A stretch of DNA of 64,000 bases from Chelonoidis abingdonii (taxonomy: Eukaryota; Chordata; Testudines; Testudinidae): the NCBI RefSeq assembly GCF_003597395.2, contig NC_133776.1, forward strand, positions 42,288,120 through 42,352,119, read 5' to 3'. The position numbers and the translations under genes are program-made. Below, in pieces: positions 1-10,451 of this stretch. The notes under the pieces were generated by a model. The model did no database searches. It was not told the DNA's origin and saw only the letters and a program-made list of their open reading frames with translations. Every line of letters starts with the position of its first letter. The first letter of the stretch is position 1.

Positions 1-24
1 CCTTAAAGACTAACAGATGTATTG

Positions 25-64
25 GAGCATAAGCTTTCGTGGGTGAATACGCACTTCAGACGCA
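25..64 (-). ncRNA. Decayed hammerhead-ribozyme motif of PLE
   Basis: The minus strand shows the hairpin, GAAA box and short GC-TTAT-GC stem III typical of minimalist PLE hammerheads, with the terminal U-C. The first core box reads CTGAAGTG where the related copy at 21.9 kb reads CTGACGAAGTG, so three bases (ACG) of the catalytic core are deleted. It is predicted inactive. Confidence 0.7.
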
Positions 65-129
65 TATAATGCTGGAACAGGTTGTTTAGCATAAGTAGTT
101 AACATATATTTCTAGGGACCATTCAAGGT

Positions 130-520
130 GAAGTGGCCAGTTAACACCTCTCCAGTCATAAGGGGAAAAGAACAAAAGCTGAGAGGGGAGTTTAGTGGAT
201 TATATATTGTTTAAATAAGCCATAAATCCAGGGTCTCTGTTCAGTCCATGATTTTTAGTGTCTAGTAAAGTTATTAATTTAAGCTCCCAGGCTCATCTTT
301 TGAAAGTGTTGTGCAGGTTTCCTTTGAGGCTGAGGATTGAGAGGTCAGATATAGAATGATTGCTTTGTGAAAAAAAGTGTTCATCCACAGGTTATAGGGT
401 GTTTTTGTCTTTTATCATTTTTCTGTGATAGTTCCTTCAAGAGCAGAGTGATTGTCTCCTTTCACCTACATGGCTGTTATTGGGGCTTTTAGTGCCCTGG
501 ATGAGGTATACCACATGTTG
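130..520 (-). pseudogene. PLE GIY-YIG endonuclease remnant
   Basis: Minus-strand translation from about 514 gives VVYLIQGTKSPNNSHVGER, the spacing expected of a PLE GIY-YIG nuclease (hydrophobic V-Y-x-I strand, then a V/I-G turn). The same frame continues to HRKMIKDKN and beyond. Stops interrupt it, for example after the QSLCS stretch. In PLEs this domain nicks the target and primes reverse transcription. The usual Cys ligands of the linker are not all present here (GTKS where a Cys-containing form is typical). It is non-functional: no long frame survives. Identification rests on motif order and on the hammerhead-bearing tail downstream. Confidence 0.7.
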
Positions 521-575
521 TGATAGGCCGGTGTAGGATCCATGGATCTTGAAAAGTGTGTTGTCGGGGGAATTC

Positions 576-719
576 ATCAACACCTTCCTCTTTGGGCCCC
601 TCTGAGTAATGTATCTGCTTCCTTGTGTACACTCAACTATTTGTACTGTTATGTAAACTCAGATTATGCATATTAAGCTCTTCTTATTTCTCCTCAATCA
701 GCCCATGAAGTCATTTTGC
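576..719. other. Unassigned spacer
   Basis: A short stretch between the PLE and the degenerate CR1. No repeat or coding signal recognised. Confidence 0.4.
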
Positions 720-1250
720 TTTTTCCTTCTCAAAATATTTGAGAATATCTTTCTGGTCTTGAGGAGTCCAGAACTGAATATAGGATTCCAGGTATGGACT
801 CAGATCTGTATAGAATGGGTCTATCATCTCCTTGCCCTACAACCTCATTATGGATTGCTCCACTGCCTAGCTTCTCCATATTCCATTCAAAATTACATTG
901 GTCTTTTTTGCTGCCATACTTCATGTGTGTTGTCTGTCCCATATTCCACTTTCTTGGTCTCCCTTTCTCAGAGTATTTGCATTTTTGGATTATTTCTTCT
1001 CCCTCCACTCACCCACATCTACCATCTAGCATTTTCTTATTTTGGTTTCTGCCTCTGCCATATTTCTAGCCATTTACAGTCATTATCTGTCTACCCACAA
1101 TACAACAACAACAGCTCCCAGTTTACATTCACCAGTAAATTTCACTAGTTTGATGTTTACTCCTCCTTGGAGAGAGCTAACAAGGATGTTAAAGATGACA
1201 AAACCCAACAGATCCCTGTAGCATCTCACCCTTCCTTGATCAACAGCCTC
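720..1250 (-). mobile_element. Degenerate CR1 LINE fragment (coding region remnant)
   Basis: The minus-strand complement carries decayed versions of phrases typical of the CR1 3' coding region. The plus-strand traces are 'gaggagtccagaactgaat' with 'attccaggtatggact', and later 'agatccctgtagcatc'. No open frame survives. The 160-codon plus-strand frame over this region is antisense to the element and is not a gene. Divergence is high, so the ends are approximate. Confidence 0.55.
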
Positions 1251-1424
1251 TTTCTCAGACTCTGTGCTCTTTCAGCTAGTTTTCAGAGAACTGAAGCTTC
1301 CAACTACTGAACAGAAACAGATGGAGGCAGAATGCTGGGAGCTTAGCAAAGGAGAAATGCTAAGAACTCCAAATGCAGTGGAAGTTATTTGTGACTACAG
1401 GCTGACCATTAGCTCTGGAAGGAC

Positions 1425-1723
1425 AAACCTGTGGAATCCTTGCCTGAGGAGGTTGTGAAGGCTAGGACTATAACAGGGTTTCAACTGAATAACTGGATAA
1501 ATTCCTAGAGGTTAAGTCTATTAATGGCTATTGGCCAGGATGAGTAAGGAATGGTGTCCCTAGACTCTGTTTGTCAGAGGGTGGAGACGGATGGCAGGAG
1601 AGAGATCACTGTTAGATTCACTCCCTCTGGGGCACCTGGCATTGGCCACTGTCAGCAGACAGGATGCTGTGCTGGATGGACCCTTGGTCTGACCCAGTAT
1701 GGCCGTTATTATGTTTTTATGTC
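1425..1723 (+). mobile_element. CR1 LINE 3' end
   Basis: This matches the 3' end of a reptile CR1 subfamily in order: 'cttgcctgaggaggttgtga', 'ctggataaattcctagagg', 'ccctctggggcacctggcat', then 'tggtctgacccagtatggcc' and 'ttattatgtttttatg' at the end. It is a 5'-truncated copy without coding capacity. The upstream 1251-1424 stretch is not assigned. Confidence 0.85.
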
Positions 1724-2910
1724 AGGCCACCAGTATGGATTGCTACCTCTGAAGTACGCCAAATAAGAGGGAATTTTTGCATAGAAAGTAAGTAAATTAA
1801 GAAGGAAGAAACAACTGATGGAAACAAAAGAAAAAAGAACCAAGGACAATAAAATAGTTATTACTCCTAAATTTGTTGCATCAGATGTTAATTTCCTCTC
1901 CTTTAAATCCTGAAAATGATGGAGGCTCGGTTTTAGTGTACATTTTCAATGAAATTTGCTACTCTTCCTTTGAGATTATTTTGAATATTTATGAATTGTT
2001 GGAATATTATGCTTTTCTGCTAGATAAATGGAGAGTGGCATCTACCAATTTAGACTGACCTTTTCCCCCTTTATACTTAACGGTCCTAGTTTCTCCTCAT
2101 TCTCTACAAGCAGAATTTGAATAAAGTTATAATCACTCTAGTAATGTATTTTTCAGCAAATCTGCCTATTGCATTTTGCAATACTGTGTTTATTATGGAT
2201 TCCAATTTCATACACAAATGATTTTTTGCACAACTATAAACAGTTTTTTAAGTAGAATTGTTAAATTTAATTTATAAAGTTAACATTCCATTTACTGTCG
2301 GAAGGTATTCAAACACATTGGACACAGATATATCTTATGATATTTTTAAATGAGGAAAAAACAAATGACTATTATTTCCTTATCTTATTCTGCAACACTG
2401 CATGGCTGTTTACTGCAATAGCTGGTAAGCCTCCACTGTATAACAGAAGATTCAAGCACTGAGTAAAGTAGAAGTCGTAGCCTCACTTACCCCAGCAATT
2501 AAAGTAATTAAAAACAATTCACACCCACTAAGAGCTAAGTGATTTCACAGCAAAGACAGTCAAGGTACACCCTCTATTAAATCCACTCTAATGGAAAAGA
2601 TCCCACAAGTGACCTTAGTGGACAAGCAGAGCTTACTGATGGATAATCTTTATCCTTGCCATAGTTAGAAGAATTAAAGTATAATCACAGCCAGTGAAGC
2701 AAGGCTGTTCTCCACACCTGCTTAAAATAAAACAAGAACATAATGTGACAAAAACAGATGTCATGCTTTCAAATTTGATCCAAAGTTCTTCGCCCCACCC
2801 CTTTGGTGGAACTTGTTGGCTTATTTAAACAACTGACTCTTCACTGCCAGGAAAGTTATGCTGAGGAGCAGATTTAAATGTTTATTAGAGAATATTTAAA
2901 TAAAGATGAT
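1724..2910. other. AT-rich unassigned DNA
   Basis: No repeat, exon or RNA gene recognised. It forms a sharp composition contrast with the GC-rich retrotransposon that begins at about 2920. Confidence 0.4.
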
Positions 2911-2919
2911 ACAAAGAGT

Positions 2920-3263
2920 TTGATGCGTCAGTTATTGGTCATCGGGGGTAACATACAGAGTATAGGGAGACGCTGGTATTTGGTTATTGGTTAGCATATA
3001 ATATATACAGTCTGCAATGTCCCCAATGCGAGGTGTACGGTGGGTGGGATCGAGATACAGTAGGGGAGCAGTGAGGGTACATCGCTCATACAATGGGTTA
3101 CACATAGTCATGATTAGAGTAAGCGGGCCAGGTAATGGGGACAGGATGACCCTCACATGGTGCAATCCAGATCGGTGGGTTCAGGGCTCAGGGGATATAG
3201 TTTAGTGGGGGGGAGGGGTTAAGGGTTCCCCCGCCCCCCGTGGGTGCATGAAGCCACACCAGC
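2920..3263 (-). other. 3' untranslated region of the retrotransposon
   Basis: It follows the endonuclease stop. GC-rich next to the gene, it contains G/C homopolymer runs (3206-3240). There is no poly(A) tail or simple 3' repeat at the left end, as in R2-type elements. A 77-codon frame at 2932-3165 shows no recognisable motif and is not called as a gene. Confidence 0.55.
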
Positions 3264-3986
3264 TCACTCCTGGTATTGGCGGTGGCCGGTGATGTGTTCA
3301 GTGTAAATGTCCCTAGACCACCGGATAGTGTCCGAGACCATCAAACGTCTCATGAGTCGCGCATAGCGACGGCCCACCCCACAGGCCCTAAGTACACATT
3401 CATTACAGGGGTCCCAGGCGACTAGCGCCCCGACGATCAGGGTGTCGGTGTAAACCTCGTAGCCCTTTGCCCGCAAGGTGTCAGTCAAGAGGGCGTATTT
3501 TTTGAGTTTACGGGCTCAGGATTCATGGAACGCTGGGGTCCTGTTCTCGAACGGGATCGTCACGTCGACAAGGATGATCTTTTTCCGCTCCTCGTCCGTG
3601 ACGACGATGTCCGGGCGCAGCGGGCTGTCGGTGTTGGGGATGGTGCGGTTGACTGCAATCTCACTGAGGTGTGGGGCGATGGCCTCACTAGGCGGTCTGG
3701 ACGCGTTGTGGGCAGCTGCCAGGTTCTGCCGTGGGGCTTGCAGGCTGCACAGGACGTGGGGCAGGGTCTCCATGGTACCCGCACTTCCTGCAGGCTTGTC
3801 CGCAGTTCCCGTGAAGATTGGCTCCATTGAGCAGGACGGCAGTTCAGCTGGCGTCGGTGTATGAACCGCCAGTTTGCGGAAGAGGTGAACACTGCCGTGG
3901 GGAGGAAGTGGTTGCTGGAGTTCCATTTGCCTGGTCACCTCGAGCCTTGCATGGTCGGTTTTTTCTCGGGTATCCACGTCGAGCAC
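3264..3986 (-). pseudogene. Zinc knuckle and restriction-like endonuclease of the same retrotransposon
   Basis: Two open pieces (3986-3519 and 3488-3264) share one frame, interrupted by a TGA at 3516-3518 between FHES and ARKLKKYALL; it looks like a CGA-to-TGA CpG transition. The nuclease core RPDIVV...KKIILVDVT at about 3617-3560 is the PD-(D/E)XK signature, followed by IPFENRTPAF and an Arg-rich C-terminus (GRRYARLMRRL) ending HRQYQE. The preceding knuckle is broken: CRKCGYHG lies in a neighbouring frame and TLPHVLCS in this one, so a single indel near 3765-3775 separates the C-x2-C half from the H-x3-C half. The family nuclease nicks its target; this copy is dead. Confidence 0.8.
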
Positions 3987-4162
3987 ATGGATGGCGCCTT
4001 CAGGGACTTCTCCAGCACGCCTGCTGGCTCTGGGGGCTGACGGTGAATGCCTGCCGTCTGTCTCGATCCGCGCACAGGACTCCCAGCTCCTGCCGTTCCT
4101 CGCTCACACCCAGCGGCAGCCCAGTCGCTTTCTAGCTGGCTGTGGCGTTGCAGCGTGCGGGA

Positions 4163-4888
4163 CTACGGAGGCGATTCACACCTGTCTCGGCCAAATTCAC
4201 CGTCCAGGGAGCCGCTCAGGAAAGTGGTAATCCTGGCCAAGAGGAAGGCCTGCGATTCGCTTTCTCGAGGGTGGAGTGTGGCAGGCGTGTCGCTTGACGC
4301 TCTTTTAACTGTGGCGTCCGGGCACGTCAGGAGGTGGAAGGCGTGCGTGATGACCGCGATGTCACAGAGGTCTCCCATGCGGGGGACGTTGGCGCCACCG
4401 TGCCTGTGAGCAATATATATGAGCTCGTTGCTGGCTCTCTGGGGCAGGGACAGCCACTTTTTGACCAGCTGCCGGATGGTGTTGTCTGCCTTGTTGAGGG
4501 GCACCTTTGCCACGGCGGAACCTCCCAGGACAAAGGCGATGTGGGGGATCAGAAAAGTGTTGAGAGCATTGATCTTCTGCCATGGAGCCAGCAGCGATGC
4601 GTCAATCTTGGCAGCATCCCGCAGGATCTCCCGGATGGTGTCCTCGGGGGTCTGCCGGGCACAGATGCCAGTCGGCGTGCCAAGATGCTGGTACACCTGC
4701 CCTTTGGCCAGGGGAACGACTTGCTCGCCCTGGATCTGGAACTCCGTCGTCAGCACCAAGTCTCTTTTGCTCCCGTCGACGTGGAGGGATGCACACTTTT
4801 TGGCGTTAAAGCGGAGACCCGTCCAGTCAACGGCTCTCCCGATGGTGTTGAGCATGCTCTGGAGCCTCTCAGGGTCTTCCGCGATCAT
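4163..4888 (-). pseudogene. RT palm-end/thumb region of Utopia/R2-like retrotransposon
   Basis: This is an open frame of 241 codons without stop. It starts MIAEDPERLQ, the strand that normally follows the YxDD motif, then has GLRFNAKKCASLHVDG (RT motif D region), the thumb YQHLGTPTG and QKINALNTFLIPHIAFVL, and a basic KKWLSLPQRASN stretch typical of site-specific LINEs. The apparent ATG is internal; upstream the frame meets a stop and similarity ends, so fingers, palm and any N-terminal zinc fingers or Myb domain are missing. The frame ends at 4163 by a frameshift, after which coding resumes in another frame towards the endonuclease. The encoded protein would reverse-transcribe element RNA at a nicked target, but this copy cannot. 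Confidence 0.8.
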
Positions 4889-4890
4889 AT

Positions 4891-5048
4891 TAAATCACCA
4901 TCCACACAATCTATTCCACTCCTATAGGCCCCGATGCTGTGGACACTTATGTAGATATGTCACTTTATGCATGTGAGTAAAGTTATACACTTGCAAACTG
5001 TTTGCAGAATTGGGGCCATACTCACGAGTCCTTGTCTCTAGACACAGT
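4891..5048. other. Unassigned spacer
   Basis: Nothing recognised between the retrotransposon and the MITE. Confidence 0.35.
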
Positions 5049-5051
5049 TTA

Positions 5052-5268
5052 GGCTTTGCCCACACTAGCACTTTTGTTGGTGAAACTTTTGTCGGTCAGG
5101 GGTGTGAAAAAAACACACCCCGACCATCAAGTTTCACTGCCAGACAGTGCTATGTTGGCAGGAGATGCTTTGCTGCTCAGCACAGAGCAGCTAAACAGGA
5201 GACCTTACAGTGGCACAGCTGCAGCGATATAGCTGTGCTGCTGTAAGGTCTGTAATGTAGACATAGCC
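5052..5268. mobile_element. PIF/Harbinger-like MITE (217 bp)
   Basis: The ends are inverted: GGCTTTGCCCACACT on the left and the complement of GTAGACATAGCC on the right, flanked by TTA and TAA. Inside is a second palindrome ('ggggtgtgaaaaaaacacaccccg' region, described here only by position 5099-5124). The same 'GGCTATGTCTACACT'-type terminus recurs at 6.6, 15.4, 52.0, 59.3 and 62.3 kb. No coding content. Confidence 0.7.
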
Positions 5269-5271
5269 TAA

Positions 5272-5649
5272 GTGTGTGATGTGGTGGAGTAAAAACCCAG
5301 ACTGCATTCTGCAGCCTAGAAGAGGACACATTTGAGTTCCTAGCCTCCTGTCCATTGAGGGACTAGTAGCCAAAGGAAGCAGTAGACCAACAAGAGATCC
5401 CTTGCTCTGTTCCAACACCTACTGGCTCAGCTGAAACCTGCTAAAAATGTTTAACTGAAATTTCAGGTCACTTCCGCTATGAGTCAGCAATAAATATGCA
5501 AGTAACATAGCTAGTGAAATCTTGGTGTTCTGTATACCAATATCTACCTTAAAACTATGGGATGGCAGTATATCAGCCAGATCCTGTGCTGTGTAAAAAC
5601 AAAACCGAAGTGTTTGCTGATCTGCAGGCTAATATTTTTGAAAAAGGCT
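5272..5649. other. Unassigned DNA
   Basis: No feature recognised. Confidence 0.35.
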
Positions 5650-5768
5650 AAGGCCCCAATTCAGTAGTCATTTATGTGTTTAACGTACTCATACAGCCTG
5701 TCTCATTGGATTTATGACATTACTTATATGCCTAAAGTTAAGAATGTGCTTAAATGTTTGCAGAATTC
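5650..5768. mobile_element. Old palindromic MITE
   Basis: Opens 'gccccaattcagtagtcatt' and closes 'gtgcttaaatgtttgcagaa', a degraded palindrome of the 'attcag...aagcacatgctta' type seen again at 23.45 and 25.03 kb. Ancient and without coding capacity. Confidence 0.45.
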
Positions 5769-6563
5769 CAAACAGACTTTATATGTAGGTTCAGTGGTAT
5801 GTGATGTTAATTCCCACTCCATCCCAGATTTTGTTTGAATTATTTCCTGTGGGTAATGCAAATACAGTGCAATTTCCAGTATTCTGTACACAGAACAGAC
5901 AGACAGTATATAGCTAGATACAGTAGTTTAATTAGTTTAGGTAATTTAGTTTAATTAATTAGTTTAAATAGATTAATGTAAAATTACAAAATGTAACAAT
6001 GTCTCTTGTACGCTTTTTATAATATTTCTAGTACTTCCTTCTTTTCTGGCAAAGTCATATAATTGGGTTTACTGAACTCAGTTACTGAAACATAAAATAC
6101 AAAATTGTCTGAGATGATAATGTTTGGGGGGATGCACTGTAAATTAAATCAGTAACAAAACATTTGTGCTGTGAGCATTTTAATAAAAATGAATAACAGA
6201 TACTAAAAACTACTTTTAATAATCACTTTTTTGTCCGGAATGCAATTTGCGATTATTCTAAAACCATCATCAATGACAAAATGCCATCCAGATGACTTAT
6301 TTATAGCAGTTCTATACTTATTCTACAGAGAAAGTCAAATGGAGAGAGTAGATTCCTGGAGTAGAAAAATGGTAAGTTGGAAAGATTGCTGCTATTACGG
6401 ACCAATTAAAATAACCACTACATAATACTCTCCCACCATCCTGCCCCAACTCTAACTGCTGCAAGCAGGAAGTATTGTCCTCTCACCCGATTTCTCCTCA
6501 ACACATACACACTGTCAGAAGGTAAACATCCTCCACTTGATTGCAAGAGCAGCGTATGGGATA
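5769..6563. other. AT-rich unassigned DNA
   Basis: Contains a low-complexity TTAGTTTAATTA-type stretch at about 5930-5980. No gene or repeat recognised. Confidence 0.35.
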
Positions 6564-6566
6564 TTA

Positions 6567-8880
6567 GACTACGTCTACACTAGCACTTTTTTCAGCAAAA
6601 AACACCCCCCAACCAACAACAGTGCTGGTTTGGACAGTGCTATGTCAGCAGGAGAGCCACCCATTGGGGACGGTTTAGTTAAGCTGGCAGGAGAGCTCTC
6701 CTGTTCGCATAGAGTGGCTACACAATTTAACGCTGCACCCATCCACACAATGAGGCCCTTTATATCAATATAAAGGGCTCTTTAAACCGGTTTCTGTACT
6801 CCTTCCCGACAAGAGAAGTAGCGCTGAAATTGGTATTACCATATCGGATTAGCATTAGTGTGGCCACAAATCGACGGTATTGGCCTCCAGGCGGTATCCC
6901 ACAGTGCACCGTTGTGACTGCTCTGGACAGCGATCCGAACTCTGATGCACTGGCAAGTTAGACAAGAAAAGCCCCGCGAACTTTTGAATTTCATTTCCTG
7001 TTTGCCCAGCGTGGAGCTCTGATCAGCACTGGTGGTGATGCAGTCCCAAGTCCAAAAAGAGCTTCAGCATGGACCATACGGGAAATACTGGATCTGATCA
7101 CTGTATGGGGAGACAAATCTGTTCTATCACAGCTCCGTTACAGAAGACGAAATGAGAAAGCATTTGAAAAAATCTCCAGGCTATGATACAGAGTCCACTG
7201 CACAGTTCTGTGTGACAAGTGTAATGGAAAGCAAAAGAATCAAATGGACGCTCATGGAGGGATGGAGGGAGGGGGTACTGAGGACTCCAGCTATCCCACA
7301 GTCCCCGCAGTCTCCAAAAAGTATTTGCATTCTTGGCTGAGCTCCCAATGCCTGTAGGGTCAAACACATTGTTTCCAGAGTGGTTCAGGGTTTTAGTGCT
7401 CGTAATAATACCAACGCCCTCCCTCCTCCCTGACAGAAAGGGAAAAATCGTTTTCTCTGCACTTCTTTCAATGTTTCATCCCTATGTCTACTGCATGCTC
7501 CTGGTAGACGCGGATGCAGTGCTGCCAATGAATAGCTCAGCATCCTCTCCCCTCCCGCGTGATGGGACTCGGTACAGTACAATAGGACTGATAGCTGTTA
7601 ATCATTCCTGTGTAGTGCTCCTGGCTGGGCCTCAGGTGAGGTATGCCAGGGGGCACCTTGGGTACAACATAGAGATGATCCTCGGTGGCTATTTCCCAGT
7701 ATAGATGGTATTCAAGAACGGCTGGGTAACAGTCCTTCACTCATGCTAACTGGTGGCTGATGTTCCATCAGCGTCCCTGTCCCCCTGTTCTTCTAAAGAT
7801 AAAAATTCGTTGTTACCGGCCGGGGTGGAACTATCCTAGCAGCGGGATGTGGGCTCCTCTCCCCCTCACCATATAGTCTTGGCCTGGACTATCATCAGTC
7901 AGTCTGGGGTCTGCCTCCCCTCATTTATTGCTCACGTAAAACTCGTGTTTCTTATCCTGCATATCTTTATTACTTCATCACACAAATGGAGGACATCTGC
8001 CAGAGTAGCCCATGGAAGGTTGGGGAGAGGGAAGCAACGGGTAGGTGATTGTTGCAGGGGCACCCCCTAGAATGCTGCAGCTCATCATGTCTGTGGGATT
8101 TCTGACATGGAGCGGCTGTGCTCTCTGGTTCACTGGTTCTCTAGTACACTTGCCCATATTCTGGGCAGTACTGACTTTTTTAGATAAACCATTAAAGGAG
8201 GAATTGACTCGTGAGGGGGCAGTCTTCCCATTTTTGCTTTGTGTGCCCCCTCGGCGACCTCAGCTAAGGCAGCCAGGAGCACCCAAGACAGCCAGCGAGA
8301 TGTACAGAATGACAGATAACATCATCTCTCATCGCGAATTTACAATGGCACGCAGACGGTACAGAATGACTGAGTACCGTCTCTGCTACCTTGCAATTGG
8401 CAAATGGAATGCTGCCTTGTCGCACTGCGAGTACCGCTCTTCTCTGCGGGCATCCAGTAAACATTCCAGTGGACAGTGAACAAAAGGCAAAACGCGGCTC
8501 ATGGTTGCCATGCTTGGCATGCTGCCAGTGGCAATCCAGGGAAAGAGGGCTGAAATGATTGTCTTGCTGTTGCTTTCACGAGGAAGGAATGAGGGTACTA
8601 TATTGACCCAGAATCACCTCGCTGACAGTTTTTGCACCATCATGCATTGGGATCTCAACCCAGAATTCCAATGGGCGGGGGAGACTGCGGGAACTATGGG
8701 ATAGCTACGGGATAGCTACCCACAGTGCAACACTCCAGAAATCGACACTAGCCTTGGTAGATGGACGCACACTGCCGAATTAATGTGCTTAGTGTGGCCA
8801 CGTGCACTCGATTTTATACAATCTGTTTTACAAAACTGGTTTATGTAAAATCAGAATAACCCCATAGTGCAGACATACCC
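6567..8880 (+). mobile_element. PIF/Harbinger-like DNA transposon, 2.3 kb, decayed
   Basis: The left end GACTACGTCTACACTA and the complement of the right end (GGGTATGTCTGCACTA) match at 12 of 16 positions. A TTA on each side (6564-6566 and 8881-8883) is the 3-bp target duplication of PIF/Harbinger elements. The element carries a broken Myb/SANT-like domain at 7067-7247, in line with the two-gene plan of Harbingers (transposase plus Myb-like protein). I see no DDE transposase, so this looks like a non-autonomous derivative. It shares terminus type with the short MITEs in the window. Confidence 0.7.
7067..7247 (+). pseudogene. Myb/SANT-like DNA-binding domain remnant inside the transposon
   Basis: Frame from 7067 reads AWTIREILDLITVWGDK and continues SVLSQLRYRRRNEKAFEKIS to a TGA at 7184. 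From 7179 the domain continues in another frame as GYDTESTAQFCVTSVMESKR. The pattern W-x3-E-x-LDLI-x-VWG, a basic stretch, then G-Y-D...Q-C is the trihelix Myb/SANT-like domain of Harbinger-associated proteins and related vertebrate genes. A possible start ATG at 7038-7040 (MQSQ...) is in a different frame, so at least two indels have accumulated. In active elements this protein helps the transposase bind DNA. The copy is dead. Confidence 0.7.
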
Positions 8881-8883
8881 TTA

Positions 8884-9189
8884 GGTTGCAGAAGTGTCAA
8901 GGGAAAGGCTCCATCCTTCTTGGTTTTCTAAAGCATGATGAACATCTACAACACTATATGATAAATAGACCAGCAAACAAGACTGCCGAGCCCTAGAACG
9001 AATATTAAGAGCACCATTTTCAAGTAGAAAAATCATAACATTTTAAAGAGAACTCCCTGATGTGCTGCAGTGAGGCTTCAATCCACAACTGGTGATATGA
9101 TGAGATGGGTTCAGGGTGCATCATGGACTTATGATTCCATAGAATTTTCTAAAACTATGTCATCATGTTCAGATACGCAGGGCAAGAAT
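8884..9189. other. Unassigned DNA
   Basis: No feature recognised. Confidence 0.35.
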
Positions 9190-9192
9190 TAA

Positions 9193-9383
9193 GAGTGACC
9201 AATGATTCTGAATGTGTACATTGTTGGGAGCCCAACTTGAGACACCTTTTTAAAAAGGAGCCCCATTTCTATGAGAAGTATTCAGCATCTCCTGAAAATC
9301 AAGCTCCTTTTAAAGGTGTCAAGTTGGGCCCTGCAAAACTGAGGCACCCCTAATCACTAGTCATTTCTGAAAATCTTGTCAGT
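9193..9383. mobile_element. Palindromic MITE
   Basis: The core arms at 9230-9261 (GCCCAACTTGAGACACCTTT...) and 9298-9329 (...AAAGGTGTCAAGTTGGGC) are inverted copies. Outer flanks 'gtgaccaatgattctgaatg' and 'aatcactagtcatttctgaa' are also roughly inverted. Non-coding, probably an old DNA transposon derivative. Confidence 0.65.
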
Positions 9384-10450
9384 TTTCCTTATGGACAACA
9401 CAGTGTATTAGCTAATCTGGTTATGATGTTCACTATCATTACAGATTAGTCAAAACTTCAGAAAGTTTGATTATAGGCTGGCAGTCTAGTTTACAAGCAT
9501 TTGTTATTTGCTACTGTCAATATCTATAAACAATATACTATAAATGATACAGGCAGATGGGCAATTAAGATTCCAATTTACACAGTTCTAAGGTCTACAT
9601 AAGGAAAATGTATCCTTGTGAAAGGCTTGTTTCCTTGAGGGGACCACATGTAATGTACCTCTAGGGTATGAAGATGAAAGTCCCATTACTGACAGACTGC
9701 TTTAATGTAGTTTCTCCCAGAATCTCAGACAGATTAAGAGGTTGTCAATAAAATATCATGGGACTGTTTTCTTTGATAAAGATTTTAGTTAGGACCAGCT
9801 GGAAGGAAAAAAAATCAGCTACAAATGGAAGCCAATTTTGTTCATCATCAATTTTGTCTTTGTTTAGCAGAGGGTTTTCTGGAAACCAAGAAAGCTGCTT
9901 AATTCATCTTTGTATAGCGTCAAGCAAATGTCCTTTGATAATACACTAATTAGGAAGCTCTTAATATTCTTTCCACAGTATCCCACCCTTTATGGGGCTA
10001 TGCAACCCTCAGACTAAAGCCATCTGGGTAATACCAGGCAATAACAGAAGAGAATTTATGTGTAACTTTGTTGCAGAAATATTGACAATACATGTTGTGA
10101 AAAGCTAACCACATGGATAAAAAGGGGGGTATCCAAAATAGTCATACTATTGTTCCATCCAAATGTGATGGTAGCATAAATAGTATTTATGTATTTGCTG
10201 AGTTTGCAAATAAAATTATTGCAGTTTTTTAAATATACAGTAAAACATAGCAATTTTCATCTCCACCATACAAGAATTTAGATTCACTCATGAAGCTGTT
10301 CTCCCATGACTCACAAGATGTTTATTGCTAGGTCTTTAATGTACAGTCAGATGTTCCTTATTCAAATTTGTTGCTAGAAATACAAAGAAGATTTTTTTTC
10401 CCTAACAGACTTCAGCAGTTATGTCCCTGTATCTAGCTGTTCACAAAGGA
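9384..10450. other. AT-rich unassigned DNA
   Basis: No gene or repeat recognised. Confidence 0.35.
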
Positions 10451-10451
10451 T

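Larger units (their letters stand above)
1..575 (-). mobile_element. Penelope-like element (PLE), 3' part, cut by window edge
   Basis: Read on the minus strand, this holds the C-terminal part of a Penelope endonuclease, a 3' untranslated stretch and, at 25-64, a hammerhead-like segment followed by the PLE end sequence (minus strand CTGTTAGTCTTTAAGG). The same end sequence recurs at 14.8, 21.9 and 61.4 kb, which makes it a repeat family. The copy continues left of the window. Its upstream limit near 575 is approximate, because similarity to the coding pattern fades there. Confidence 0.8.
2920..4890 (-). mobile_element. Utopia/NeSL/R2-like non-LTR retrotransposon, 5'-truncated
   Basis: The block is clearly richer in GC and CpG than its flanks. 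On the minus strand it runs from the RT domain just after the catalytic YxDD position, through the thumb, a frame-split zinc knuckle and a restriction-like endonuclease (RPDIVV...ILVDVT), to a natural-looking stop at 3264 and a 3' untranslated tail to about 2920. This order (RT, knuckle, PD-(D/E)XK-type endonuclease in one ORF) defines the site-specific R2/NeSL/Utopia group. Utopia, known to target U2 snRNA genes and reported from reptiles with relaxed specificity, is my best guess. No U2 or rRNA sequence flanks this copy, and I could not find a clear target duplication. The dense CpGs suggest a fairly young insertion. Confidence 0.75.

Noticed and set aside
666..1148. 160-codon plus-strand open frame rich in Leu, Phe and Ser
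   Set aside because: It is antisense to a degenerate CR1 fragment; composition reflects a pyrimidine-rich strand.
2880..2960. U2 snRNA or rRNA target next to the Utopia/R2-like element
   Set aside because: I compared the 3' flank with the U2 sequence I know and with the general look of rDNA and saw no match.
3478..4976. Several plus-strand frames of 100-197 codons
   Set aside because: Shadows of the minus-strand retrotransposon gene caused by its high GC content.
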